From Anaeromonas sp052088025 (lineage in GTDB: Bacteria; Bacillota; Clostridia; Tissierellales; SIT17), in NCBI RefSeq assembly GCF_052088025.1, contig NZ_JBQCYD010000003.1, positions 28,041 through 92,040 of the forward strand: a stretch of DNA of 64,000 nt. Direction: 5' to 3'. Numbering within the stretch: position 1 is the stretch's first letter; every line of letters starts with the position of its first letter. Shown in pieces: positions 53,701-61,810 of the stretch. A program made the position numbers and the translations under genes. The notes below the pieces were generated by a model. The model was not told where the DNA came from. It saw nothing but the letters and a program-made list of their open reading frames with translations, and ran no database searches.

Positions 53701-56010
53701 ATTATATAAATCACTCAATAAATTTTTAATATCAACAATTGTTTCAAATTTTTTTAAATTATATGACACATTTAATGCTTTTTTATAACATCTTATAGCT
53801 CTACTTTTTTCACCTTCTTCATCATAAAGCTTAGCTAAATTAATATATATTTCAATATTATATTCAGAAGGTTCTATATAATTTAAACAATTTTTAGACA
53901 TCTTCCATATTTCTATAGATTGTTTGTTTATATTTAATTGTTGCATAGTCTTTGCAAAATTAATACAATAATAGATTGCTTTTTTATATTGATTGGACAC
54001 CTTTAAATGATAAATTAACTCTTCTATATTATTTCTATCTTCCTTTTCATATATTTCTTCTAATATATTAGATGCTTTTTTATGTAATTTTATTCTATTC
54101 TCTTCATTTAAATTATAATAAATATAATTTTTTATTTGAGTATTATAAATATTATAAGTATAGCCCCAATCTTCAAGCTTTTCTTCTAATAGCTTCATTG
54201 AAACTAATCTCTCCATAACCCTATCTACCCATTCAAGCTCAATTTCTTCAGACATTTTATTTATAATGTTTTTAGAAATAGAGGTATTAAATATAGCTAT
54301 ATTTTCTAATATATTATATATGTAAAGAGGTAGTAACCTTAATTGATTTTCTATTACTTCTGTTATATTAGTAGGAATATAGATTTTAGAATAACTTCCA
54401 GCTTTATAGTCCCAAACACCATCTTCATTTATAAAGAGCTCTTTTCTTACAAAGAGGTTTTTTATGATTTCTTCTATATATCTTGGATTTCCATCAGTTT
54501 CTTTGTAGAGAAATGTAGAAAAATTCATAGCTTTTTTATTCATACCTAGGATGTTTTTTATTAATAAGGATGTTTCTTCTAAATTAAATTTTAATAGTTT
54601 AAAAGAAGCACTTCTCTTATTAAAACTCCAATTTTCTATATGATTTAATTTATTTTTAATTAAATCATTGCGATTATAGCTCATTATTATTGTTATAGGT
54701 TTATCTTTAATATTATTTATCATATAATTTATAATATTAAAGATATCCTCATCAGCATTTTCAAGATTATCAAATATTATATACTTATGCTTATTTGATA
54801 GCTCAAAAATATAATTTGTTATTCTATCATATAACCTTAGTTTTTCTTTTTCTTTACTTAAAGAATCTGAAGAAGAAATATTATATGAATCTTTTAATAT
54901 TGGTAAAACTTTTACTAGTTCCTGTCCATATTTATCTAATAAAGTATCCCCGTATTTTTTTATCATAGATTTTAATACTTGACTTATTGGGATGAGATTT
55001 CCAGACTTGTCTTTTACTATTTTAACTTTATATGTTTCTATATTTTTTAAATCAAGTCTATATTCTATTTCAGATAAAAGCCTAGTTTTACCAGATCCTT
55101 CTTCTCCACTTATAAGTATAATTTTCTTTTCAGAATTATTTTGTTTTATTTTTTTATTGTTTTCCATGATATAATTTATTTCATTATCTCTTGCGATTAT
55201 TGGATTGTTAAAATTTAATATTTCTCTTGTATCTTTTAGATGATTATTATATTCTGTTTCATCAAAATCACCTATATCTTTTAAAATACTTTTAAAATCT
55301 TTGTATATTATATTTATATCATTACTTAATAATTTAGTTTTAATAAAGTTTAATTTATCATAAGTATTATGTACATCTTGATTGTTATAAATATCATCAC
55401 TAATCAAATATTCTAAAATATTACCAAGAGTATAAATATATTCATAATTAGGTAAAAGGTTAGGATTCTTAATCATTTCATGAGTTCTTGTAAAATCAAA
55501 ATATGTACTATATTTATTTGTAACTAAATCAAATGTAATAGAGGCTAAATCTTTTATTTTAAAATTGATATTTTCTCCCTTACTTATTAAAATATTGTTA
55601 GGATGAATGTATTCTTTGCTTATACCCCTATAATATATATAATCTGTTATACTGCATAATTGTTTGAATATTTTCATTATTTCTAAGGAATCTATCTTTT
55701 TATCGAAATTTACTAAAGTAGTTCCATCAAAAAATTCAGTTGTATAAAAATATTTATTTTCTTTTACTTCTTTATTATCAACTGAATTTATAATTGAGAA
55801 ATTATGGTCTTTTAATATAAATTGATTATTTATAGTTGAAAAATATATGAAATTTTTAATGAAATGTTCTTTTATTTTTTCTACATCATTTATAATTTTA
55901 AGAAATACTATATTATTTGAGTTTATTAAATCTATAGCTTTATAGGTAATTTCTCGATTATTTTCTTTATAAACATTAAGAATTTTATATCTTTTATTTA
56001 CTATCTCCAT
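50716..56010 (-). CDS. 1764-aa pseudokinase-ATPase-TPR-GAF-GGDEF signalling protein
   Basis: A probable diguanylate cyclase in a very large multi-domain chain. Residues 1-250 look like a protein kinase, but the HRD catalytic loop reads YIHPNNIL (near 138), lacking the Asp, while the Lys of VFLKI remains, so it is likely a pseudokinase. An AAA/STAND-like ATPase follows (Walker A GEEGSGKT near 303, Walker B IIFDNLENAD near 412). About 670-1170 holds TPR-like repeats, 1285-1420 a GAF-like region. A canonical GGDEF lies at about 1440-1587 with GGEEF near 1507 and an RNTD I-site just before it. A second GAF-like tail ends the chain. It is in a likely operon with marR and lacI. Confidence 0.85.
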   Translation of the reverse strand: MEIVNKRYKILNVYKENNREITYKAIDLINSNNIVFLKIINDVEKIKEHFIKNFIYFSTINNQFILKDHNFSIINSVDNKEVKENKYFYTTEFFDGTTLVNFDKKIDSLEIMKIFKQLCSITDYIYYRGISKEYIHPNNILISKGENINFKIKDLASITFDLVTNKYSTYFDFTRTHEMIKNPNLLPNYEYIYTLGNILEYLISDDIYNNQDVHNTYDKLNFIKTKLLSNDINIIYKDFKSILKDIGDFDETEYNNHLKDTREILNFNNPIIARDNEINYIMENNKKIKQNNSEKKIILISGEEGSGKTRLLSEIEYRLDLKNIETYKVKIVKDKSGNLIPISQVLKSMIKKYGDTLLDKYGQELVKVLPILKDSYNISSSDSLSKEKEKLRLYDRITNYIFELSNKHKYIIFDNLENADEDIFNIINYMINNIKDKPITIIMSYNRNDLIKNKLNHIENWSFNKRSASFKLLKFNLEETSLLIKNILGMNKKAMNFSTFLYKETDGNPRYIEEIIKNLFVRKELFINEDGVWDYKAGSYSKIYIPTNITEVIENQLRLLPLYIYNILENIAIFNTSISKNIINKMSEEIELEWVDRVMERLVSMKLLEEKLEDWGYTYNIYNTQIKNYIYYNLNEENRIKLHKKASNILEEIYEKEDRNNIEELIYHLKVSNQYKKAIYYCINFAKTMQQLNINKQSIEIWKMSKNCLNYIEPSEYNIEIYINLAKLYDEEGEKSRAIRCYKKALNVSYNLKKFETIVDIKNLLSDLYNRITENDKALEIALKSKKLAKNINYVDGLLNSVILLNKINYYGGNNNDVFKRSLKYLKIAIKNNNYNSAAELFNQLGISTYLLGDLEDSKRYYKKSISYYEKSKNTLEITKPINNLGLIYSEHYNDTNKAMSYFQKGLNISKKHNSMINIAYFYANISEVYLYENKYDLAKKHTERLLDIAFDIDEKSLVSSAYLNLARIYLETGELDKLKVYMEELNKIYDKGLIIIDEVDKYLETSMLFYYVIADYEKVLKITKEIKNKYKGINDKNHIIAITMEIIIKYIKDEDFDINEVYNLNNYYKINDLKFINKYYLLIFSMNTILKDDLHISQIILEILDKFRDKNDSNLVKSIKIVLESSLNDNLELIENEYKKIQKHKMFFLEIMYSNIIAKKYFERKEYNIAANYYVVFIESVYKLISKFNEKDIKMNISKSFHVNEVINRLDIIKKVINGQPENVKEDFIDYDCYFDIDKYQNLFSNERFLKIVSNQYNDPLIMNINCVGDLVYNLGTNYLKNIDLIMRYAMKEVLATRAIVGLYDESKDEFDTIMSNGIEKNDEVKRNIKKLFQTQKKGVIKTFKDEKLPQNITSMIFLPIYSSKHHSIDEIKERRNYKNNYKKIKGYIYLDTDKLFNKFNGKNFFELKKLINLIILNIDNYYFKVLSSIDKLTNVYTRKYMETVYDELYNKCRKENSIFSLLMLDIDRFKNVNDTYGHPTGDVILSKIGNILKENLRNTDIIARYGGEEFIVILPSTSKENGYLVAEKLRKIICSNSLLNNPGDITVSIGVSAYPEDGQFKEEIIENADKALYNAKSNNRNNTVIWDKTLLKSAKTINKLAGIITGDIVHDHRIVLTMTEIIGLVKEDMPKIDKYFLMLGRLIETTEAEEGSLIEVNNEEEIKNIYTRERFVNKWVDNKINTDPIKNIIKSKMGRYFIDWEQTDDIDTITLNPNWKSNIIVPMISNGELKGIIKLSVPIKEKEFDYNSYNFVNILSNIIPVL

Positions 56011-56027
56011 AATTTCCCTCCTAGCAT

Positions 56028-56447
56028 CTACTTCATTACTTCATATAATTTAATTAGATTTTCTGAAAGTGCTTGTTTTTCTTTTGTACTAAATGTTTCA
56101 AGTACTTCTGAAAGATAAGCCTTTCTTCTATTTAAAACATCCTCTACTATTTTACTTCCCTTATCTTCAACTTTAATTCTTACAACTCTTCTATCCTTTT
56201 GATCTTTAAATCTCGTCACTAAGTTATTTTTTTCCATTCTATCTATTAGATCAGTTATAGTACTACAAGCTAGGCTCATTTCATTACTTAACTCACCTAT
56301 TGTTAGATTTCCTTTAGAGATTATTCTTTGAAGAGCTATAAATTGAGGTGCAGTAATATAGCTATCTTTTAATATTTCTCTTCCCTTTTTTCTTATAATA
56401 TAATCTATTTGTCTTAAACTTTTTTCTATATCAGTAACTACATCCAT
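56028..56447 (-). CDS. MarR-family transcriptional regulator
   Basis: A 139-aa winged-helix regulator, MDVVTDIEKSLRQIDYIIRK onward, with the HTH LTIGELSNEMSLACSTITDL (about 50-69) and wing DQKDRRVVRIKVED. The frame opens two codons earlier. It lies 33-39 nt after the lipid-kinase gene and 17 nt before the GGDEF gene, so all three may be cotranscribed. Confidence 0.9.
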   Translation of the reverse strand: MDVVTDIEKSLRQIDYIIRKKGREILKDSYITAPQFIALQRIISKGNLTIGELSNEMSLACSTITDLIDRMEKNNLVTRFKDQKDRRVVRIKVEDKGSKIVEDVLNRRKAYLSEVLETFSTKEKQALSENLIKLYEVMK

Positions 56448-56486
56448 AATCAATCTCCAATCTAAATAATATAATAATTGACTAAT

Positions 56487-57386
56487 TTATTTTTTTATAA
56501 ATATGGGTAATATATTACGTCTGATTTTTATATTTACAGGCAATTCTCCTGCATATTCTCCATCTATATCAACATGAACTTCTTTTTGAGACACATTTTC
56601 TATAGTTATATCTTTGGTTTTAAAATACTCAACTCTTGGATGATTTACATGTTCACCTGTATATATCTTTAAAAATATTGAAACTATATCTTGAAAATCT
56701 GCCTTTTTAATTATCACACAATCTAATAATCCATCCTGTACTTCAGCTGTAGGAGATAGTTTTTTAAAACCACCTACAGATTTTCCATTAGATATTACAA
56801 AGAGTAAAACATCCTCTTCTTCACTATATTCTTCAGATGTAATTTTAAGTCTTATAGTTTCAAATTTTTGTTTTGGTATTTCTTTTATACCTTCAAAATA
56901 ATATGCCATCCTACCTAAAACTGTTTTGTTTTCTATGGGAACTGTATGAGCTACATTTGTAAGAAGTCCTCCGGTTGCTACATTTATAAAATACGATTCA
57001 TTACAAAGCCCCATATCAACATATTCAATATCCCAAGCTTCTATCATCTCCACAAACTCGACACGCGTCTTAGGTATCTCCATATAAGTTGCAAAATCAT
57101 TTACTGTACCACCTGCAAGTATTGCAATTGGAATTCTTCTTTTACTTTTGGCTACTCCAGATGCTACTTCGTTAATGGTTCCATCTCCACCACATGCTAT
57201 TATTGCATCCCAATCTTCCTTGCAAGTCTTCATGGCTTCATTTTCAGCATCATCTTTTTTTTCAGTAGCATATTTTCCTACTATATAACCTAAATCAAGT
57301 AGACTTATTATAATTTCATCTATTCTTCTTTGAATTACTTGTCTTCCTGAAGAAGGATTATATATTACTTTTATTTTTTTCATCAT
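56487..57386 (-). CDS. dgkB: Diacylglycerol kinase (DgkB/YegS type)
   Basis: A soluble lipid kinase, 299 aa, probably phosphorylating diacylglycerol in lipid recycling. The nucleotide motif ACGGDGTINEVASGV is near residue 70, followed by ILAGGTVNDFATYM and FINVATGGLLTNVA. It heads the likely dgkB-marR-GGDEF-lacI operon. The start has AGGAGGAAGT before it. Confidence 0.93.
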   Translation of the reverse strand: MMKKIKVIYNPSSGRQVIQRRIDEIIISLLDLGYIVGKYATEKKDDAENEAMKTCKEDWDAIIACGGDGTINEVASGVAKSKRRIPIAILAGGTVNDFATYMEIPKTRVEFVEMIEAWDIEYVDMGLCNESYFINVATGGLLTNVAHTVPIENKTVLGRMAYYFEGIKEIPKQKFETIRLKITSEEYSEEEDVLLFVISNGKSVGGFKKLSPTAEVQDGLLDCVIIKKADFQDIVSIFLKIYTGEHVNHPRVEYFKTKDITIENVSQKEVHVDIDGEYAGELPVNIKIRRNILPIFIKK

Positions 57387-57398
57387 TACTTCCTCCTG

Positions 57399-57432
57399 AT
57401 AACTATATTGTATTCACTTAACATATAGTTAT
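57399..57432. promoter_or_regulatory. Candidate MarR operator before dgkB
   Basis: Perfect 10-bp inverted repeat ATAACTATAT / ATATAGTTAT, 14-nt spacer, just downstream of and touching the -10 of the predicted dgkB promoter. MarR proteins usually repress their own operons at such sites. Binding is inference. Confidence 0.5.
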
Positions 57433-57458
57433 TATAACTTTTAAACTAATATAGTCAA
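57431..57458 (-). promoter_or_regulatory. Promoter of dgkB
   Basis: On the minus strand TTGACT (57453-57458) and TATAAT (57431-57436), 16 nt apart. Confidence 0.75.
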
Positions 57459-57487
57459 TAACATTATATCATTAATTTGAATGTAAA

Positions 57488-57519
57488 AAAACAAATAAGG
57501 AAAATTCCTTATTTGTTTT
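57488..57519 (-). terminator. Terminator after the 65-aa gene
   Basis: AAAACAAATAAGGAA pairs with TTCCTTATTTGTTTT (15 bp, 2-nt loop), T-rich downstream on the minus strand. The gene's TAA lies inside its arm. Confidence 0.85.
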
Positions 57520-57706
57520 CTTCTTTCATCTTTTTAAGTATTGCCTGAAGTCTTTTAGCTTGCATACCAGTTTCTTCTGCAAACATTTTAAAAGTTTCAC
57601 CTATTTCAACATCTCTAATGTTTTTAGAATAGGATTCATAATCCCTTATCATTTCTTGTGCATCTAATAGTTTCTTTTTCACAATATCTTTTTCATTCAT
57701 CTCCAA
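57509..57706 (-). CDS. Small helical protein of unknown function (65 aa)
   Basis: I do not recognise this gene. The 65-aa protein is charged and predicted helical (KDIVKKKLLDAQEMIRDYES, then VEIGETFKMFAEETGMQAKR). Start is TTG behind a near-ideal GGAGGTGAT, and a terminator closes it, so it is a real single-gene unit. It is divergent from the ABC pair. Confidence 0.75.
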   Translation of the reverse strand: MEMNEKDIVKKKLLDAQEMIRDYESYSKNIRDVEIGETFKMFAEETGMQAKRLQAILKKMKEENK

Positions 57707-57843
57707 TTTTATATCACCTCCTACAATATATCATTTTCTATTTTGCTTGTTATTATGTATAATAAATTTCAAGATAACTTTTTAATTTATTTTAAAAGGG
57801 TATAATATTTAGTGATGCGAAACTTTGAATGGAGGTTGACTTT

Positions 57844-59598
57844 ATGAAACATTTTAAAACGTTGAAAAATTTTCTCTTAAAACATAAAAAGAGATATATC
57901 TTAGGTATAATGTGGTTGCTCATTGTAGATATATTACAATTAGTATTTCCCCAAATATTAAAAGCTATAACTGATTCATTGCAATCTAATGAATTGTCTT
58001 TAAGAGAATTATTAAATTATTCTTTACTAATTATATTGTTAGGTCTTGGTACGGGTCTAGGAAGATATTTTTGGAGAATTTACATACAAACTACCGCAAG
58101 AAAGGCTGAATATTACTTGAGAAATAGATTGTTTTCTCATTTGCAATCTCTTTCTCCTGATTATTTCAATACCCATAAAACTGGAGATTTAATGGCACAT
58201 GCTACTAATGATATCAATGCTGTAAGAACTGCCTTAGGTCCTGGAGTTGTAATGATAATTGATTCGCTTTTTATAACAATAGCTACCTTGATAATGATGA
58301 TTCGAACAACTAATATCTACTTAGTAATAATAGCACTATTTCCTCTTCCATTTTTAGCTTTTACAGTACAAAAGATGGGAAAGGTAATCCATACAAGATT
58401 TAGAACAGTTCAAGAAACCTTTTCTGATCTTTCTGATAGGGCCCAAGAAAATTTTGCTGGAGTAAGAGTAGTCAAATCATTTGTTCAAGAAGATGAAGAA
58501 ATAAATAAATTTTCTAAGGTTAACCAAAATAATTTTGAGGAAAATATGAATTTAATAAAAATTTCTGGATTATTAAGACCTTTAATTCAATTTTTATCTG
58601 GAATAAGCTTCTTAATAGTTATATGGTATGGTGGTATGTTAGTAATTAGAGATGAGATTTCTCTAGGTGATTTTGTAGCCTTTAATAGTTATCTATCACT
58701 TTTAGTTTGGCCTATGATGGCCATAGGTTGGGTTATTAATATACTTCAACGTGGTTCTGCTTCTATGGAACGTATAAACAATATTTTATATGAAGAGGCA
58801 AGCATTGTAGATTCAGCAGAAACTAATAATGATATTAGTAGTATTCACGGTAATATCCAATTTAAAAATGTTTATTTTAAATATGAAAATAGTTCAGATT
58901 ATGCTTTAAAGGATATAAATATTGATATAAAACAAGGAACTAGCTTAGGTATAGTAGGAAGAACTGGAAGTGGTAAAACAACCCTTGTAGATTTACTTTT
59001 AAGATTACATGATATAGATAAAGGTGAGATTTTAATTGATGGTATGAAAATAAAAAAACTCCCACTAAAAGTGCTTAGAGAAAATATTGGTTATGTTCCT
59101 CAAGATAATTTTCTTTTTTCAAATACTGTAGCTGAAAATATCTCATTTGCTTTTGATCATGATATAGATAAAGAAAAAGTATATGATGCTGCAAAAAAAT
59201 CAGAAGTATATGATAATATAATTGAATTTCCAAAAGGATTTGATACATCTCTAGGAGAAAGAGGAGTTACTATGTCTGGAGGCCAAAGACAAAGAACTGC
59301 ACTTTCTCGTGCAATAGTTAAAAATCCTAACATATTAATATTAGATGATAGTCTCTCTGCAGTAGATACTCAAACTGAAGAGCGCATACTTAAAAATTTA
59401 GATGATATGATGACTAATAGAACAAACATTATAATTGCCCATAGGATTTCTACAATTAAAAATTCTGATCACATCATAGTGCTAGATGAAGGGGAAATAG
59501 TAGAACAGGGCACACATAATGAATTACTAGCAAATGATGGTATTTATAATGACATTTATAAAAAACAATTATTAGAAGAAAAGATTAAGAATATATAA
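57844..59598 (+). CDS. ABC exporter half, BmrC-like (degenerate ATP site)
   Basis: First half of a heterodimeric ABC multidrug-type exporter, 584 aa from the ATG at 57844, 8 nt after GGAGG. Six transmembrane segments are followed by the nucleotide domain: GRTGSGKTTL, signature MSGGQRQR, and Walker B ILILDDSLSAVD, where the catalytic Glu is Asp. This fits BmrC of Bacillus BmrCD, with one non-catalytic ATP site. The partner follows 12 nt downstream. Confidence 0.88.
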   Translation: MKHFKTLKNFLLKHKKRYILGIMWLLIVDILQLVFPQILKAITDSLQSNELSLRELLNYSLLIILLGLGTGLGRYFWRIYIQTTARKAEYYLRNRLFSHLQSLSPDYFNTHKTGDLMAHATNDINAVRTALGPGVVMIIDSLFITIATLIMMIRTTNIYLVIIALFPLPFLAFTVQKMGKVIHTRFRTVQETFSDLSDRAQENFAGVRVVKSFVQEDEEINKFSKVNQNNFEENMNLIKISGLLRPLIQFLSGISFLIVIWYGGMLVIRDEISLGDFVAFNSYLSLLVWPMMAIGWVINILQRGSASMERINNILYEEASIVDSAETNNDISSIHGNIQFKNVYFKYENSSDYALKDINIDIKQGTSLGIVGRTGSGKTTLVDLLLRLHDIDKGEILIDGMKIKKLPLKVLRENIGYVPQDNFLFSNTVAENISFAFDHDIDKEKVYDAAKKSEVYDNIIEFPKGFDTSLGERGVTMSGGQRQRTALSRAIVKNPNILILDDSLSAVDTQTEERILKNLDDMMTNRTNIIIAHRISTIKNSDHIIVLDEGEIVEQGTHNELLANDGIYNDIYKKQLLEEKIKNI

Positions 59599-59610
59599 GG
59601 AGGGTTCAAT

Positions 59611-61686
59611 TTGGAAAATATACATGAAGAAGAAAAATTAGCTAAATCTTATGACTCTAAATTAATGCTAAGATTATTATCCTATGCAAAACCATATTGG
59701 AAGTATTTAGCTATTTCTATAATTTTATTAATATTTGTTACCTTAGCTGATTTAGCTCGTCCTTATATAATCAAAATAGCTATTGATAACAATATCTCCG
59801 CAGTAAATGAGCCCATGTATGTTTATAACTTAAATTCTTCACCTATAGATGGTATTGAATTTAATGGAAAAGAATATGTCAGAAAATCACGATTTGAAGA
59901 TGAAAGTTTACAGTCTAATCAAAGTATATCTACCTTAGTTAAAGATAATGGAACTTATTACTTAGTAAATGGTGATATCAAATCTGATTTTGATAATATA
60001 GAAATAATTGGCCAAGGCAATAATCCAACCATTAAGATAAATGAAACTACTTATAACTCAAGATCTTTAAGTGATGAAGAATACAAAGAATTTAGAGAAG
60101 AAGATATTTCAGAACTTAATAATTTAGGGCTTATATATTTAGCTATAATAGTTTTAGGTTTTATATTTAATTATCTCCAAGTTTATATATTAAATTATGC
60201 TGGTAAAAAAATTATATATAATATCAGAAATGAAGTTTTTACTAATATTCAAAAAATGTCACTTAGCTTTTTTGATAATAATCCTGTAGGAAGGCTTGTT
60301 ACAAGAGTAGTTAATGATACTGAAAAATTAAATGAAATGTATACAGAAGTACTCATAAGTTTTTTAAAAGATATATTTATGCTTATAGGTATAGTTGTAA
60401 TAATGATTCAAATGGATTTAAAATTAGCTCTTATGAGTTTTACTGTTGTTCCTTTTATTTTAATAGCTTCTATAATATTTAGAATTCAAATTAGAAAAGT
60501 CTATAGACTTGTAAGGGTTAGACTTGCAAAAATAAATTCAACATTAAATGAAAATATTACAGGAATGAATACAGTCCACATTTTTGCTAAAGAAAATAAA
60601 AAGTTTAAAGAGTTTGATCATATAAATAGTTCTTATTTAGATATTGTAAAAAAAGAAGTTAAAATATTTGCCTTATTTAGACCTTCCATAGAGATTATTC
60701 GTTCCCTTGGTATAGCACTTATTGTCTATTATGGTGGAGGTCAAGCTATTTCTGGAGTGATAGAATTTGGTGTGCTATTTGCATTTATAAATTATCTTCA
60801 AAGGTTTTTTCAACCTATTATGGAACTTACACAAAAATTCAATATATTACAATCTGCAATGGCATCTTCAGAGAGAATATTTCAATTATTAGATAAAGAA
60901 GAAGAAATAAAAAATGATATTAATGCTAAAACACTTAAAAAATTTGAAGGAAAAATAGAGTTTAAAAATGTTTATTTTGCTTATAATGATGATAATTGGG
61001 TTTTAAAGGATGTTAATTTTACAATTAACCCTGGAGAAAACATAGCCTTTGTAGGAGCTACGGGTGCTGGTAAGTCTTCTATCATAAACTTAATAAATCG
61101 TTTTTATGATATACAAAAGGGAGAAATATTGATTGATGGTATAAATATAAAAACCATAGATAAGTATTCTTTAAGAAGAAGGATAGGCATAGTATTGCAA
61201 GATGTGTTTTTGTTTACTGGAGATATAAAAGAAAATATTCGTTTAAATAATGAAAATATTTCATTAAAAGATATAAAAAAAGCTTCAAAGTATGTAAATG
61301 CAGATAAATTTATATCAAAATTGCCTAGAGCTTATGATGAAGCAGTCATGGAGAGAGGATCAACTTTATCATCTGGTCAAAGACAGTTGCTAGCCTTTGC
61401 AAGAGCACTTGCTTATGATCCAGATATATTGGTTCTAGATGAGGCTACCTCCAATATTGATACTGAGACAGAAGTTTTAATTCAAGATGCTTTAGTAAAA
61501 CTTATAAAGGGTCGAACTTCTATTGCAGTAGCACATAGACTTTCAACTATTCAACATTCAGATAAAATAATAGTACTTCATAAGGGAGAGGTAAAAGAAG
61601 TTGGAAAGCATCAAGAGTTATTAGATAAAGGCGGTATATATTATGATTTATATACTCTTCAATATAAAGAAAGTTTTAATAACTAA
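59611..61686 (+). CDS. ABC exporter half, BmrD-like (with outside domain)
   Basis: Second half, 691 aa, TTG start after AAGGAGGG. It has a 100-aa hydrophilic insertion between TM1 and TM2 (about 65-175, with EFNGKEYVRKSRFEDES), matching the extracellular domain of BmrD in BmrCD. The ATP-binding domain is complete: GATGAGKSSI, signature LSSGQRQLL, Walker B LVLDEATSNID with the catalytic Glu, and AHRLST. The two halves should form an asymmetric exporter. Substrates are unknown. Confidence 0.88.
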   Translation: MENIHEEEKLAKSYDSKLMLRLLSYAKPYWKYLAISIILLIFVTLADLARPYIIKIAIDNNISAVNEPMYVYNLNSSPIDGIEFNGKEYVRKSRFEDESLQSNQSISTLVKDNGTYYLVNGDIKSDFDNIEIIGQGNNPTIKINETTYNSRSLSDEEYKEFREEDISELNNLGLIYLAIIVLGFIFNYLQVYILNYAGKKIIYNIRNEVFTNIQKMSLSFFDNNPVGRLVTRVVNDTEKLNEMYTEVLISFLKDIFMLIGIVVIMIQMDLKLALMSFTVVPFILIASIIFRIQIRKVYRLVRVRLAKINSTLNENITGMNTVHIFAKENKKFKEFDHINSSYLDIVKKEVKIFALFRPSIEIIRSLGIALIVYYGGGQAISGVIEFGVLFAFINYLQRFFQPIMELTQKFNILQSAMASSERIFQLLDKEEEIKNDINAKTLKKFEGKIEFKNVYFAYNDDNWVLKDVNFTINPGENIAFVGATGAGKSSIINLINRFYDIQKGEILIDGINIKTIDKYSLRRRIGIVLQDVFLFTGDIKENIRLNNENISLKDIKKASKYVNADKFISKLPRAYDEAVMERGSTLSSGQRQLLAFARALAYDPDILVLDEATSNIDTETEVLIQDALVKLIKGRTSIAVAHRLSTIQHSDKIIVLHKGEVKEVGKHQELLDKGGIYYDLYTLQYKESFNN

Positions 61687-61696
61687 TATATTAAAT

Positions 61697-61745
61697 AAAA
61701 AAAATAAACAATATGGAATAAAATTCCATATTGTTTATTTTTTTT
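61697..61745 (+). terminator. Terminator after the ABC pair
   Basis: A 23-bp stem (TAAACAATATGGAAT / ATTCCATATTGTTTA with A and T flanks), 3-nt loop and T-rich tail, ending the bmrCD-like operon. Confidence 0.9.
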
Positions 61746-61810
61746 ATTATTCATTTTATGTAATCTTTTAGAATAATTATTAATATACAATTCTTTTAAG
61801 AGGTGATATA

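Noticed and set aside
55500..56010. An active Ser/Thr kinase domain in the 1764-aa protein
   Set aside because: The catalytic Asp of the HRD loop is absent (YIHPNNIL), and the glycine loop is not conserved, so I call it a pseudokinase.
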